64,000 nt of DNA from Desulfosporosinus acididurans (GCF_001029285.1 NZ_LDZY01000001.1:124001-188000), one strand, 5' to 3'; positions 17,073 to 25,221 are shown, counted from the stretch's first letter. The notes: generated by a model from the letters alone, not told the origin. Numbers and translations: made by a program.

Positions 17073-17115
17073 AGTTTAACAAATCAAGGTGTTTACTGAT
17101 GTGGTTTTAATCACA
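17073..17115 (-). promoter_or_regulatory. CRP/FNR-type site and promoter of the siroheme-protein gene
   Basis: On the minus strand TGTGA-TTAAAA-CCACA (17115-17100) differs by one base from TGTGA-N6-TCACA. A TAAACT -10 (17078-17073) places the site centre about 41.5 bp upstream of the predicted start, the standard class II activator position. No good -35 box is present, as expected for an activated promoter. Confidence 0.6.
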
Positions 17116-17257
17116 ATCCCGCATCATATTTAAAAATTTTTGCGATATCTTCGTAAGATTCCCCCATCTTGCAGGCTCTGGCGAAAGCGGCAGTTAAGCG
17201 GCATTCATGCTAGAAGAAAGTATGCAACTGAAGGTTATACTTTCTTCTAAATAAAAT

Positions 17258-17279
17258 GGATGGAGATAAATCTCCATCC
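17258..17279 (-). terminator. phoU terminator
   Basis: GGATGGAGAT / ATCTCCATCC is a perfect 10-bp stem. On the minus strand ATTTTATTT follows, about 65 bp after the phoU stop. Confidence 0.75.
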
Positions 17280-17342
17280 TAAAATTTTCTTCAAGTTGCT
17301 CAATTTGTGCGTATTTGTGCTCCCTTGTTCTGTTCTCTGATG

Positions 17343-18002
17343 TTAATCATTCAAATTTACGCGTTTTCCGGAGCAAAGATAGACAATTTCCTCTGAGACG
17401 TTTGTACAATAATCCCCCAGTCGTTCTAAAAACCTACAGGCAAAAAGAAGATAATTAGCTTGCTGTACCTGATGCGGTTTAGTCATCATAATAACTTTTA
17501 ACTCTTCAAAAACTCGAGAATATATTTTATCCACATCGTCATCCATTATTGCCATAGAAGCTGCAGCGTCACAGTCTTCTTGGACATAGGCTTTAAGGCC
17601 AAGTTCAAGCATTTCTTTAACCGTATCACTCATTCGAGGAATATCTATTAACGGCTTGATCAATGATTCTTGACCTATTCTGTGGGTTAACTTTGCCAAA
17701 TCAACAGACAAATCGCCCATTCTTTCAAGATACATAGAAATTTTTAAACCTGCCACAACCTTACGCAAATCGCGGGCAAACGGCTGTTGAGTCGCAATCA
17801 AGCGGATGCAGTTTTCTTCAATAATCGCTTGGAGATCATTAACTGCGGAATCGCCGGTTATTATAGTGTTAGCTAAATCTAAGTCTTGATTAATTAAAGA
17901 CTTTATTGCTAAGCCAATTCGTTCATCCACCATCTTACCTAGATCAAGGATATTAAGGCGCAAATCTTCTAGATCTTGATCGAATTTTTGACGCGTCGGC
18001 AT
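17343..18002 (-). CDS. phoU: PhoU-family phosphate-signalling protein
   Basis: 219 residues forming the two three-helix bundles of PhoU. The first has IENCIRLIATQQPFARDLRKVVAGLKISMYLERMGD; the second repeats the pattern with LLFACRFLERLGDYCTNVSEEIVYL. The E-x-GD metal-binding motifs are intact in both. PhoU proteins normally damp PhoR/PstSCAB signalling, but no pst or pho genes lie nearby, so it may serve another phosphate transporter. ATG follows GAGAGGGGG. Confidence 0.92.
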   Translation of the reverse strand: MPTRQKFDQDLEDLRLNILDLGKMVDERIGLAIKSLINQDLDLANTIITGDSAVNDLQAIIEENCIRLIATQQPFARDLRKVVAGLKISMYLERMGDLSVDLAKLTHRIGQESLIKPLIDIPRMSDTVKEMLELGLKAYVQEDCDAAASMAIMDDDVDKIYSRVFEELKVIMMTKPHQVQQANYLLFACRFLERLGDYCTNVSEEIVYLCSGKRVNLND

Positions 18003-18413
18003 TTTCCAGCCCCCTCTCCCTCTAAAATTGCCTTACTATTATATGTCTAATCTCCAGATTTTAAAGTAGTTTAATGATATTTCTTTATCTTATCCAATCG
18101 TAAGACTCCCCGTTTGCCAAAACCTCCTTATGATTTTACGTTATTGAGATACTAAACTCTTTTCCAAGATTAGTTTATATACTAAGTTTAGCATCTCAAT
18201 TTGTAATTGAAAAATCTGTCTTTCGGATTACAAACACTTTTCTTTTTTGTTTTTGTTCTATAATTTTTCACTAAATTTTCGGTTCTTCATTCTAAACCCA
18301 AGGCCTGAAGAAGCAAACGAAAAAATAATTCCAAGTGAAATAAAAAGCCACGATAGCCGTGGCCTTTCTCAGATATGCCGATGAACACATTTTAAATACC
18401 AGCTGTTAACCAG
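18003..18413. other. Intergenic region upstream of phoU
   Basis: A 411-bp AT-rich stretch. It contains the CBS-gene terminator at 18347-18363. It has a short match, TTATCCAATCGTAAG (about 18090-18104), to the sequence next to the repeat element at 18.87 kb. It also has a segment CTGTCTTTCGGATTACAAA (18216-18234) that resembles one at 20.29 kb. No credible gene is visible. Confidence 0.5.
18347..18363 (-). terminator. Terminator of the CBS-domain gene
   Basis: GCCACG-ATAGC-CGTGGC; on the minus strand TTTTTATTTC follows. It lies about 50 bp after the stop codon. Confidence 0.75.
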
Positions 18414-18830
18414 TCACTCCACTTTCCGTTGTAGCAATAATTTCGAACAATATTCAATCATCTCGCGTCGCCGCACGATTCCGATAAAGGTTTGTTGGTC
18501 ATCAACAACAGGAACGAAATTTTGTACGACAGCTCGAGATATCAAATCCTCAATTTGGGCATCGATAGTGACAGGCAAATTTTGAACATGTTGCTCCACT
18601 TCACTTAAATGAATGTCTTCCGTATTATGAAAGGTTAAACCAGGAGTATTTTTAAGCTTCCAAAGCAAATCTCCTTCAGTAATGGTTCCGACATATTTTC
18701 CATCATTATCAATGAGAGGGACCGCCGAATAACTATGATATTCCATCCTTTCCAATGCTTGGCGCATTGTCGCATTTTCTTTCAAATAGACTATATCCTT
18801 TTTAGGTATAAGAAAAAAAGCTACATTCAT
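18414..18830 (-). CDS. CBS-domain protein
   Basis: A stand-alone pair of CBS domains of about 138 residues. Domain one runs from MNVAFFLIPKKDIVYLKENA through VPLIDNDGKYVGTITEGDLL; domain two ends FVPVVDDQQTFIGIVRRREMIEYC. CBS pairs bind adenine nucleotides and act as energy sensors or regulatory partners. I prefer ATG 18830 (GGAG nine bases upstream, and the MN-AFFL start usual for such proteins) to an ATG nine codons earlier, which lacks a ribosome site. Confidence 0.85.
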   Translation of the reverse strand: MNVAFFLIPKKDIVYLKENATMRQALERMEYHSYSAVPLIDNDGKYVGTITEGDLLWKLKNTPGLTFHNTEDIHLSEVEQHVQNLPVTIDAQIEDLISRAVVQNFVPVVDDQQTFIGIVRRREMIEYCSKLLLQRKVE

Positions 18831-18928
18831 ACCTCTTCGCTCCGTTAATAAAATCATGGAAGGTTCACTTTATCCAATCGTAAGGTTCCCACTTCTTGTG
18901 GGAGTGGTTCACATTTCACGCGATAAGG

Positions 18929-19069
18929 AGTGAACTCGCTTACGCTAAAGCTGAACATCGGGGCTTCAGATACAATAATGTCCAGTGGACATTATTGCCG
19001 AGCCGCCTTCACCATAGGAAGGGACCCACCCCCACTATAGAAGTAGGGGGCATAAAAACTGGATAAAAA
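18929..19069 (+). repeat. Dispersed intergenic element, copy B (full form)
   Basis: In plus orientation: AGTGAACTCGCTTACGC, GAACATCGGGGCTTCAG, the stem CAATAATGTCC-AGT-GGACATTATTG (18973-18997), GCCGAGCCGCC, then AGGGACCCACC with the CCCCCACT/AGTAGGGGG hairpin, and TAAAAACTGGATAAA at the end. Upstream, 18868-18928 has TTATCCAATCGTAAG and a CCCAC/GTGGG hairpin that may belong to a longer version of the element. It is the only copy not placed downstream of a same-strand gene. Confidence 0.75.
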
Positions 19070-19188
19070 TCCGTTTGTAAATCCTACATGATTATGAATC
19101 TACTTATTATTATAGATAAACCCTTTCCAAAAGAAAAGATAAACCCTGCAACTAATACATTATACTTCAAATGGTTCTAAATACAAAA

Positions 19189-19962
19189 CTAAAAATGTTT
19201 ACTGAAACGGTTTAATAAGTTCACCAAACCCTCCGGGGTAAATTGCAGAAGAGGTGGCTTACTGGAAGAGGATTCTTGCAAAGGTTTGGCTCCTGTAGTT
19301 TGGGGAGGCACTACAGCTCGAACAAAAATTGTTCCTAATAATTCTAAAATTAGCATCGGTAACGCTCCGCGCAATCCTGGAAAGGTAACGATCGGCAATA
19401 TCAGAAAAACAGTAGGGCCATAAGGATTGGCTACAAAATCCCCCCAAACTGTCAAAGCGAAAATAACTGGGGCTTCAGGCGTTTCTAAAGTCCCGGAAGA
19501 TACATCCCTTGGTAAGTTCATCGGTTGATTATTTAAGGGTTGACCCACTGAAGACTGAATAGAACTGCTAGTCACAGATGCCAGAAAATCTTGTAAATCA
19601 CTGGTCGACATACGAACAGTTTGTTCTGGAGAGATAACCGTGCCAGGTTTAATTGTGCTTAATTCCAGTCCAAATAAACGATTAGCTAAAAACAGAAAAA
19701 GCTGAGCAGCAATTAAAATACCAAGTGATGCAAATACTTTTCCAGTTAATAATGGTTGAAGGAAAAAGAGAGAAGAAGTTCCCGGCAAGGAACTAACCGG
19801 AGAAAAAATAGAGATTCCAAAATTCAAGGGTTCTTTGGATGAATTTACAGCACTTACCAACGGATCACAAGCATTCGACATTGCTAAGGGTTTATCAAAG
19901 GTGGTCGCAATTGTTTTTTGAGTAATTTGATCTAAAGGAACCGTCGAATAATTGTCGCTCAT
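19189..19962 (-). CDS. Hypothetical membrane protein, 257 aa
   Basis: I do not recognise this protein. It begins MSDNYSTVPLDQITQKTIAT. It has a clear hydrophobic helix near residues 77-93 (VFASLGILIAAQLFLFL), a Ser/Gln/Pro-rich linker near 110-155, and two further hydrophobic stretches near 165-187 and 195-220. The C-terminal 30 residues are polar. ATG follows AGGAGAGGAG, so it is probably expressed. It lies between two copies of the dispersed repeat, and no enzyme motif is visible. The proline- and serine-rich linkers would suit an envelope or sporulation protein, but there is no firm evidence. Confidence 0.65.
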   Translation of the reverse strand: MSDNYSTVPLDQITQKTIATTFDKPLAMSNACDPLVSAVNSSKEPLNFGISIFSPVSSLPGTSSLFFLQPLLTGKVFASLGILIAAQLFLFLANRLFGLELSTIKPGTVISPEQTVRMSTSDLQDFLASVTSSSIQSSVGQPLNNQPMNLPRDVSSGTLETPEAPVIFALTVWGDFVANPYGPTVFLILPIVTFPGLRGALPMLILELLGTIFVRAVVPPQTTGAKPLQESSSSKPPLLQFTPEGLVNLLNRFSKHF

Positions 19963-20060
19963 AATCTTACTCCTCTCCTACCATAAATTATGAACGATCT
20001 ATTAAAATGGTAACTTTATTGACTGAGAACTTTCAATCTCCAATTTATCAGGCATGAAAT

Positions 20061-20146
20061 CAGTTAACGAAGGACCCACTCCCACTTATAGTCCTGACCC
20101 CTATATCCATCTTACAAGAAGTGAGGGCCTTAAAAACTAGATAAAA
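20061..20146 (+). repeat. Dispersed intergenic element, copy E (right part, divergent)
   Basis: Shares AGTTAACGAAGGACCCA, a degenerate CCCACTT...AAGTGAGGG hairpin with an enlarged loop, and the TTAAAAACTAGATAAA end with the copies at 19.0 and 44.8 kb. The left and central segments are missing. Confidence 0.6.
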
Positions 20147-20480
20147 CTGCCAATATAACTTAATTATGATGCAAGCCCAATCTTAATAGTGATATAGGTA
20201 TTTGTTATGGATTAAAAGAATTATATTTACTGAATTTAAAGCAATAACCACCTCTAAACTCTTTAACTTCATTCTTCAAGAAAAATATCTGTTTTTCGGA
20301 CTGTAAATCCTTTATTTAATTGTATGTAATAGTACAATTCGACATATAACATCCATATGTTAAATTAATATTCAGCATGTTGACATAATACGACCTCAAT
20401 GATAGTCTTTGACTATAAGAAAAACGCGGGTGTATTATTAGTAATTTCTTAAATGAATTACTGAATAATTTCTAAACGTT

Positions 20481-20563
20481 TTTGAGGTATTTCACACGAT
20501 TTAAGTGTAAAAATTCACAATAAAAGTGAATTATTTCACTTGATAGACTTTTCTAACTATTAT
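20481..20563 (+). promoter_or_regulatory. Three phased CRP/FNR-type sites and promoter of the HdrD-like gene
   Basis: Three GTGA-N6-TCAC-like sites follow each other: TTTGA-GGTATT-TCACA (20481-20496), AGTGT-AAAAAT-TCACA (20504-20519), and the perfect palindrome AAGTGAATTATTTCACTT (20524-20541). Their centres are 23 and 21 bp apart, about two helical turns. TATTAT at 20558-20563 puts the third centre close to -40. This is a class II activated promoter layout. The obvious candidate regulator is encoded at 15.7 kb. Confidence 0.65.
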
Positions 20564-20709
20564 TATTTTAAAGGAGTGGATAGCACAGGAGCATAGAAGA
20601 AGTTTGACACCAAATCCAGATCCTGGTCATCGGGCTACGAAAATTCTAAGTGTTGTAGTTTCCTAATCCTCGGCAATGCTGAGAGTATATTTGAAGTGGA
20701 GGGAGTTAA

Positions 20710-22767
20710 ATGCGTTTAAGTTGGCTAATAGTTTTCTTAATCATGGCTGCCGTTGCAGTCGCAGCTTTTAGTACTGCCCTAAAGAAAAAGATTAATATTT
20801 TATCATTAGGGGCTAAAGTAAAGGAAGAAAGATTCGAGAACCCCCAAAAACGTTTTATGAATTTTGTATCCTTAGTCTTAGGTCAGAGTAAAATGATCAG
20901 TGAATCTTATGGATTTATTCATTTTTTCATTTTCTGGGGATTTATTTTTATTTGTTTAGGCGAATTACCATTAATATTTGAAGGAATTTTCCCTGCCTAT
21001 TCTTTTCCCCTTCTAGGTACAAACCCATATTTTTATATGCTTAAAGATATCTTAACTTTGTTAGTGACCATCGGCTTAATCATTAGTTCTATTAGACGCT
21101 GGATCTTTAAGCCAGCTCAACTCTATCGTTCTAAAGAAGCAGCAATTATTGTTTTACTAGTTATCGGAGTCATAGTGACTGAATGGATTTCCAGCGGCGC
21201 TAAAGTTGCTCTTGAGCCCAAAAGCGCGTACGCTCTTGCTATTATGTATCATACCTTCGCCTACCTCTTTAAAGGCCTTAGTCCTGATACATTGGTCGGT
21301 ATTCAAACATCATTTTGGTGGATTCATATGGTTGTCGTCTTTAGTTTTCTCGTTTATATTCCGAATTCCAAGCATATGCACCTATTAGCAGTTCATCCTA
21401 ATGTTTATTTTTCATCCTTAAAGCCCCTTGGTGCTCAGATTGAGAAGATTGATCTTGAAGATGAAGAACTGACTGAGTTAGGCGTTGCCAGAATAGAAAG
21501 CTTTACTTGGAAACAACTATTGGATTGTTTTGCCTGCGGTGAATGCGGTCGCTGTATGGCCAACTGCCCTGCCAATATTTCCGGTAAACCTCTTAATCCA
21601 AAACATTTGTTAAGTCACCAGTTAAAAGAACATCTTATGGAAAAAGGTGCAATTCTGAGGGCTAACGGATTGACCTCCACTGGCGACGAAAATGCCGAAG
21701 CTTTGGCTGAGATCGCCGAAAAGGACCCGCAGGCTGCAGAAATTCTACAAAAGTCACTGATCGGTGACATTGTGACCGAAGAGGAAATCTGGGCTTGTAC
21801 TACTTGCATGTCCTGCCAAGTCCAATGCCCTGTTGCCAATGAACATGTTAATAAGATCATTAATTTACGTCAATCCTTAGTTATGATGGATAGTAATTTT
21901 CCGCAGGAATTACAAACCGCTTTTCGTAATGTCGAAAATAATGCCAATCCTTGGGGCGTCGGCTATACTGAACGTGCTAATTGGGCCTCTGACTTAGACA
22001 TCCCCCTGATTAGCGAAAAAGAAAATGTTGACTATCTCTTCTGGGTTGGATGTGCCGGTTCATTCGACAGTCGTGCTCAAAAAGTTACTGTTGCTATTGC
22101 TAAGATTCTGAAAGCTGCCGGAGTTAATTTCGCGATCTTGGGAACAGAAGAAAAATGCTGCGGCGACTTTGTTCGTCGATCCGGTAATGAATACCTGTTC
22201 CAAACAGCTGCTGCAGAAAATGTAGAGATCCTAAATAACTATAACGTTAAGAAAATCATCACAGCTTGCCCCCACTGCCTAAATACGTTAAAGAATGAGT
22301 ATCCGGAGTTTGGCGGTAATTATGAGGTCATTCACCATACTCAATTCCTCAACCAATTAATTAAGGATGGGAAATTAGTACTGAACAAAAACGGCGCAGT
22401 CGAACCGCAAAAGATCGTTTACCATGATTCCTGCTATTTAGGCCGCTACCAACAAGAGTTTGATGCTCCTCGTTCTCTCTTCCGCATGGTTCCGGGGGTA
22501 GAGATCGTCGAGATGGATCGTAACCATAATAAGAGCTTCTGCTGCGGAGCCGGCGGTGGCCGTATGTGGCTGGAAGAAGAAAATCACCAACGAGTTAATA
22601 ACTTAAGAGTTGAACAAGCCCTTGAGAAGAATGCGGAAGTCATCGGTGCCAACTGCCCCTTCTGTATTACGATGTTGGAAGACGGTATCAAAGATAAAGT
22701 CGATGCTGATAAGCAAACCGTACGAGTTGTTGATCCAGCAGAGCTTATCGCTAAGATGATTAGTTAA
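20710..22767 (+). CDS. Membrane-bound HdrD/DsrK-like Fe-S oxidoreductase with NarI-like domain
   Basis: 685 residues. Residues 1-235 form a NarI/HdrE-type heme b membrane domain of about six helices with histidines in YGFIHFF, MYHTFAY and WWIHMVV. Then two 4Fe-4S motifs: CFACGECGRCMANCPA and CTTCMSCQVQCPV. The C-terminus has two cysteine-rich CCG domains with CCGDFVRRSGNEY and CCGAGGGRMWLEE. This is the fused HdrE-HdrD layout of the DUF224 proteins, which in syntrophic and sulfate-reducing Firmicutes are thought to pass electrons between ETF and menaquinone. ATG has GGAGGGAG upstream. Here it probably partners with FixABCX or acyl-CoA dehydrogenase (inference). Confidence 0.9.
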   Translation: MRLSWLIVFLIMAAVAVAAFSTALKKKINILSLGAKVKEERFENPQKRFMNFVSLVLGQSKMISESYGFIHFFIFWGFIFICLGELPLIFEGIFPAYSFPLLGTNPYFYMLKDILTLLVTIGLIISSIRRWIFKPAQLYRSKEAAIIVLLVIGVIVTEWISSGAKVALEPKSAYALAIMYHTFAYLFKGLSPDTLVGIQTSFWWIHMVVVFSFLVYIPNSKHMHLLAVHPNVYFSSLKPLGAQIEKIDLEDEELTELGVARIESFTWKQLLDCFACGECGRCMANCPANISGKPLNPKHLLSHQLKEHLMEKGAILRANGLTSTGDENAEALAEIAEKDPQAAEILQKSLIGDIVTEEEIWACTTCMSCQVQCPVANEHVNKIINLRQSLVMMDSNFPQELQTAFRNVENNANPWGVGYTERANWASDLDIPLISEKENVDYLFWVGCAGSFDSRAQKVTVAIAKILKAAGVNFAILGTEEKCCGDFVRRSGNEYLFQTAAAENVEILNNYNVKKIITACPHCLNTLKNEYPEFGGNYEVIHHTQFLNQLIKDGKLVLNKNGAVEPQKIVYHDSCYLGRYQQEFDAPRSLFRMVPGVEIVEMDRNHNKSFCCGAGGGRMWLEEENHQRVNNLRVEQALEKNAEVIGANCPFCITMLEDGIKDKVDADKQTVRVVDPAELIAKMIS

Positions 22768-22943
22768 ACTTTCCGAGACCTATTCGAATTCAAATTCAAT
22801 TAAATAACAGGTTAAAATTAAATTTATATTAAACAGCCATGAACAGTAGCAGAATTAGTACAAGCAAATTATATCTTTAAGTTGTAACAATTTATGCACT
22901 ATTTTTAAGCACTTGAGTAGATCTAATTTTAAGGAGGCTGCCC

Positions 22944-23354
22944 ATGAAAGCGTGTGAAGGGACAATTCAAAGATTTACCTCAACAGGCCAAGATAGTGGT
23001 ATAAAAGAACTTCAAGATCATGAGACCGCAGATTATAAATTAATCTACAATAATTTAATTGCTAAACACATTGAAGCTTGTGGAGAAATTCCAAAAGGAA
23101 TGGACATTCAAGTCATTAACAAGATCTTTACCCCAAAGGACGAGAATATAACTCCACTCGGTCTTGTCAATGTAAGTTTAGAATATTTGGCAAGAATTCT
23201 GACCTTCGCAAAAAGGCAAGGGATACAATGGCAGATTGATAGCCGCGAACACACTGATACTCATTTTCAGAAACTGTCTCACTTCACGGTCAAGGTCGAT
23301 TGTCCTCAAGAAGATTTTATGACAATGGCCAAAGGATGCGGATACAGGTATTAG
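22944..23354 (+). CDS. Hypothetical protein, 136 aa
   Basis: I do not recognise this protein. ATG follows AAGGAGGCTGCCC. It has no signal peptide or membrane helix. It contains LIYNNLIAKHIEACGEIPKG and ILTFAKRQGIQWQIDSREH, and ends with DFMTMAKGCGYRY. Three cysteines (near 4, 46 and 121) and a further one near the end are not arranged as a known cluster motif. It lies 176 bp after the HdrD-like gene on the same strand with no strong terminator between, so it may be co-transcribed. Confidence 0.6.
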   Translation: MKACEGTIQRFTSTGQDSGIKELQDHETADYKLIYNNLIAKHIEACGEIPKGMDIQVINKIFTPKDENITPLGLVNVSLEYLARILTFAKRQGIQWQIDSREHTDTHFQKLSHFTVKVDCPQEDFMTMAKGCGYRY

Positions 23355-23398
23355 ATGATAACTTGAGACTATATGATCCCCTAAAATTCTGCGTATGA

Positions 23399-23427
23399 CT
23401 AAAGGCGCCCTTTTGTGGCGCCTTTAG
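23399..23427. terminator. Hairpin between convergent genes
   Basis: CTAAAGGCGCC / GGCGCCTTTAG is a perfect 11-bp stem. A second, overlapping stem TGTGGCGC/GCGCCACA (23415-23438) excludes it. T-tracts are weak in both directions, so termination is plausible rather than proved. Confidence 0.5.
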
Positions 23428-23469
23428 TTGCGCCACAAATAGGTGTATTGTCAATTCATAATTATCTCA

Positions 23470-24051
23470 TTAGCAAATAGTCGCTGATTGACTCAATTGA
23501 GTATTCGCTTGTGCTTTTTCAAGCAATACTTGCAGAAGCTTCGAGATTGATCTTTTCGTTAAATTATCAACCAACTTTCCATCCTGATCAAATTTCTTTG
23601 CTGCATTCGTTATTAAAACTTTAGGAGTTCTTACTGTTTGCGAGTGAAGCTTAAAACAAACTTGCCGAAGATGATACTGGACACGCGCTCCCCCTAACAT
23701 ATCTAGAGAAGCGCTCATAATTGCCAATGGTTTATTGCTTAATGGCAGATCATTTCCTCTGGAAGCCCAATCCAAAGCATTTTTTAGAACCGGGGGAATG
23801 GAATAATTGTACTCAGGAGTTGATATTAGAATCGCATCTGCCTCAACAACTTTTCTTTTAAAATCCAATACTGCCTGAGGTACGCCTTCCGCTTCAAGGT
23901 CTTCATTAAAAAACGGGATTGGAGATAAATCCACTATTTCCAAAGTGGCCCATGCGGGAAGCAGCTCAGCTGCTGCATGTAAGGCTGCTAAATTATAGGA
24001 CTTTTCTCGCAGGCTTCCAGTTAACCCAATAATCTTTAGCATTTTAGTCAT
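23470..24051 (-). CDS. NAD(P)H-dependent FMN reductase
   Basis: A flavodoxin-like fold of about 193 residues. The start MLKIIGLTGSLREKSYN carries the FMN phosphate loop GSLREKS, and ISTPEYNYSIPPVLKNALDW is the flavin-contacting signature of the SsuE/ArsH/azoreductase group. It probably reduces flavin or quinones using NAD(P)H. ATG 24051 follows AGGGGGG; an upstream in-frame start has no ribosome site. It is monocistronic, convergent to the 136-aa gene. Substrate undetermined. Confidence 0.85.
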   Translation of the reverse strand: MTKMLKIIGLTGSLREKSYNLAALHAAAELLPAWATLEIVDLSPIPFFNEDLEAEGVPQAVLDFKRKVVEADAILISTPEYNYSIPPVLKNALDWASRGNDLPLSNKPLAIMSASLDMLGGARVQYHLRQVCFKLHSQTVRTPKVLITNAAKKFDQDGKLVDNLTKRSISKLLQVLLEKAQANTQLSQSATIC

Positions 24052-24191
24052 TAAAAGCCCCCCTATTAGTATTACATAATATGTAGGCATTGTTTAAAAA
24101 GTCAGTATACTTTTAACATTCAACATTTTTAATATATTTCCTTCTTTTTCCCAAAATAATTTTGACAATTATAAATTTTAAAAATTAAAAA

Positions 24192-24226
24192 AAGTTAAGC
24201 CCAACTTAACCTGTCTGGCTTAACTT
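24192..24226 (-). terminator. Terminator of the 120-aa membrane-protein gene
   Basis: AAGTTAAGCC / GGCTTAACTT, perfect 10-bp stem; on the minus strand TTTTTTTAATTTTT follows. Confidence 0.8.
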
Positions 24227-24272
24227 AGAAGAAACATCACCTATGTATTAAATAAGAATTAGATTGTTCTTG

Positions 24273-24635
24273 TTAAGAAGATATCCTTCTTTCCCAATCC
24301 ACACCATGGTTATATTGTACAGATTGGGCTTTTATTTTGGATCTTGCTCGCTCTTCACCCACCCTCTCTCCTCTTTTATAGTTATAGCTGTGTCCCAGCC
24401 CCATTGTCTCCTGGGCTTTAAATGGAGCTTCCACTCTTAAAGTACTGAGATAAAAGACGAGAGATCCTATAACTGCTGAAAAGATCGTTAAAACATAATA
24501 AATCGTCGCAAGATATAAATTGAAACTATCATCATAGGTATAAATTTGTCCTGCATTAAACATCAAGTTTTTAGAATAGCCAAATCCATAGAACAATAAA
24601 GAAGCAATATAACAAACGACTGTAACTTTGGGCAT
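24273..24635 (-). CDS. Hypothetical membrane protein, 120 aa
   Basis: Two transmembrane helices, near residues 4-18 (VTVVCYIASLLFYGFGY) and 42-65 (IYYVLTIFSAVIGSLVFYLSTL), followed by a charged cytoplasmic tail of about 50 residues rich in Lys, Arg and Glu. ATG is preceded by GAGGCGGAGG and the gene has its own strong terminator. I do not recognise the family. Confidence 0.65.
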   Translation of the reverse strand: MPKVTVVCYIASLLFYGFGYSKNLMFNAGQIYTYDDSFNLYLATIYYVLTIFSAVIGSLVFYLSTLRVEAPFKAQETMGLGHSYNYKRGERVGEERARSKIKAQSVQYNHGVDWERRISS

Positions 24636-25102
24636 TATTACACCTCCGCCTCAATAACTGGTCTTCGCTGATCAAGGAAGGAAATACAGCGACTACACTA
24701 TTAAGAACCTTGTCATTTTTCAAGATAACCAAATTCCTTTTGGATTAGGATGCGTCTATGTATTAATTTAAGATATTAAGAAACTAAAAGAGACCTGCAA
24801 TACATTACACCGTAACACAAAACACTAGTACATTTATTTGGTATTCGTTCGAACCTATGTTCCCATTATACCTCTATCTTATATGAATAGCAACAGTTTC
24901 TATCCATGTATCTCCATAAAACTATATTTATACAGCTATCCTCCTGCCTTTTTCTTGGAAAACGAAATGATTATACGGCACAATTATTCGGCGATAAAAA
25001 AACAAACGTCCAAAAAAACAAACGCTTGTTTTTAAACCTATGGGATTTCAAATGTGTAATCAGCACGGATTGGAAGGAACCGATCGAGTGAACTAAAAAA
25101 GA
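24636..25102. other. Intergenic region, no gene seen
   Basis: AT-rich sequence upstream of the 120-aa gene. The open frames here (for example 24838-25035) have no ribosome site and a composition unlike protein, so I call none. It should hold the promoter of the 120-aa gene, which I could not place with confidence. Confidence 0.5.
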
Positions 25103-25130
25103 TGCCCATGAAGAAACAATCCTCAGGGCA
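25103..25130 (-). terminator. Second terminator behind tRNA-Lys
   Basis: TGCCC-TGA...TCA-GGGCA-type stem (arms 25103-25111 and 25123-25130); on the minus strand TCTTTTTTAG follows. It backs up the nearer hairpin at 25167. Confidence 0.6.
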
Positions 25131-25166
25131 CACTTTAACAATATGATAATTCATTGCAAAGAAAAA

Positions 25167-25198
25167 GCAGGTGTCTCAGTAATACCTGAAACACCTGC
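25167..25198 (-). terminator. Terminator of tRNA-Lys
   Basis: GCAGGTGT / ACACCTGC, 8-bp stem; on the minus strand TTTTTCTTTG follows, 24 bp after the tRNA 3' end. Confidence 0.75.
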
Positions 25199-25221
25199 TC
25201 CATTTACTCTTGTAATTCAAT

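Larger units (their letters stand above)
17015..17342. other. Intergenic region between phoU and the siroheme-protein gene
   Basis: It holds the CRP/FNR-type site (17100-17115) and probable promoter of the siroheme-protein gene, a 12-bp stem hairpin AGAAGAAAGTAT/ATACTTTCTTCT (17212-17248) and the phoU terminator (17258-17279). I found no further open frame with a ribosome site. Confidence 0.6.
19963..20709. other. Long intergenic region before the HdrD-like gene
   Basis: A 747-bp non-coding stretch. It contains a divergent repeat copy (20061-20146), a segment CTGTTTTTCGGACTGTAAA (20290-20308) similar to one at 18.2 kb, three CRP/FNR-like sites (20481-20541) and a probable -10 (20558-20563). 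The last 130 bp is a leader with AAAGGAGTGG near 20570 but only very short frames, the longest about 20 codons from a TTG. Confidence 0.55.

Noticed and set aside
20613-20675. A 20-codon frame from a TTG in the leader of the HdrD-like gene
   Set aside because: Too short, weak start, no sign of a leader-peptide or attenuator structure.
24838-25091. Two overlapping plus-strand frames of about 60 codons
   Set aside because: No ribosome site, atypical composition, AT-rich intergenic sequence; they exclude each other.
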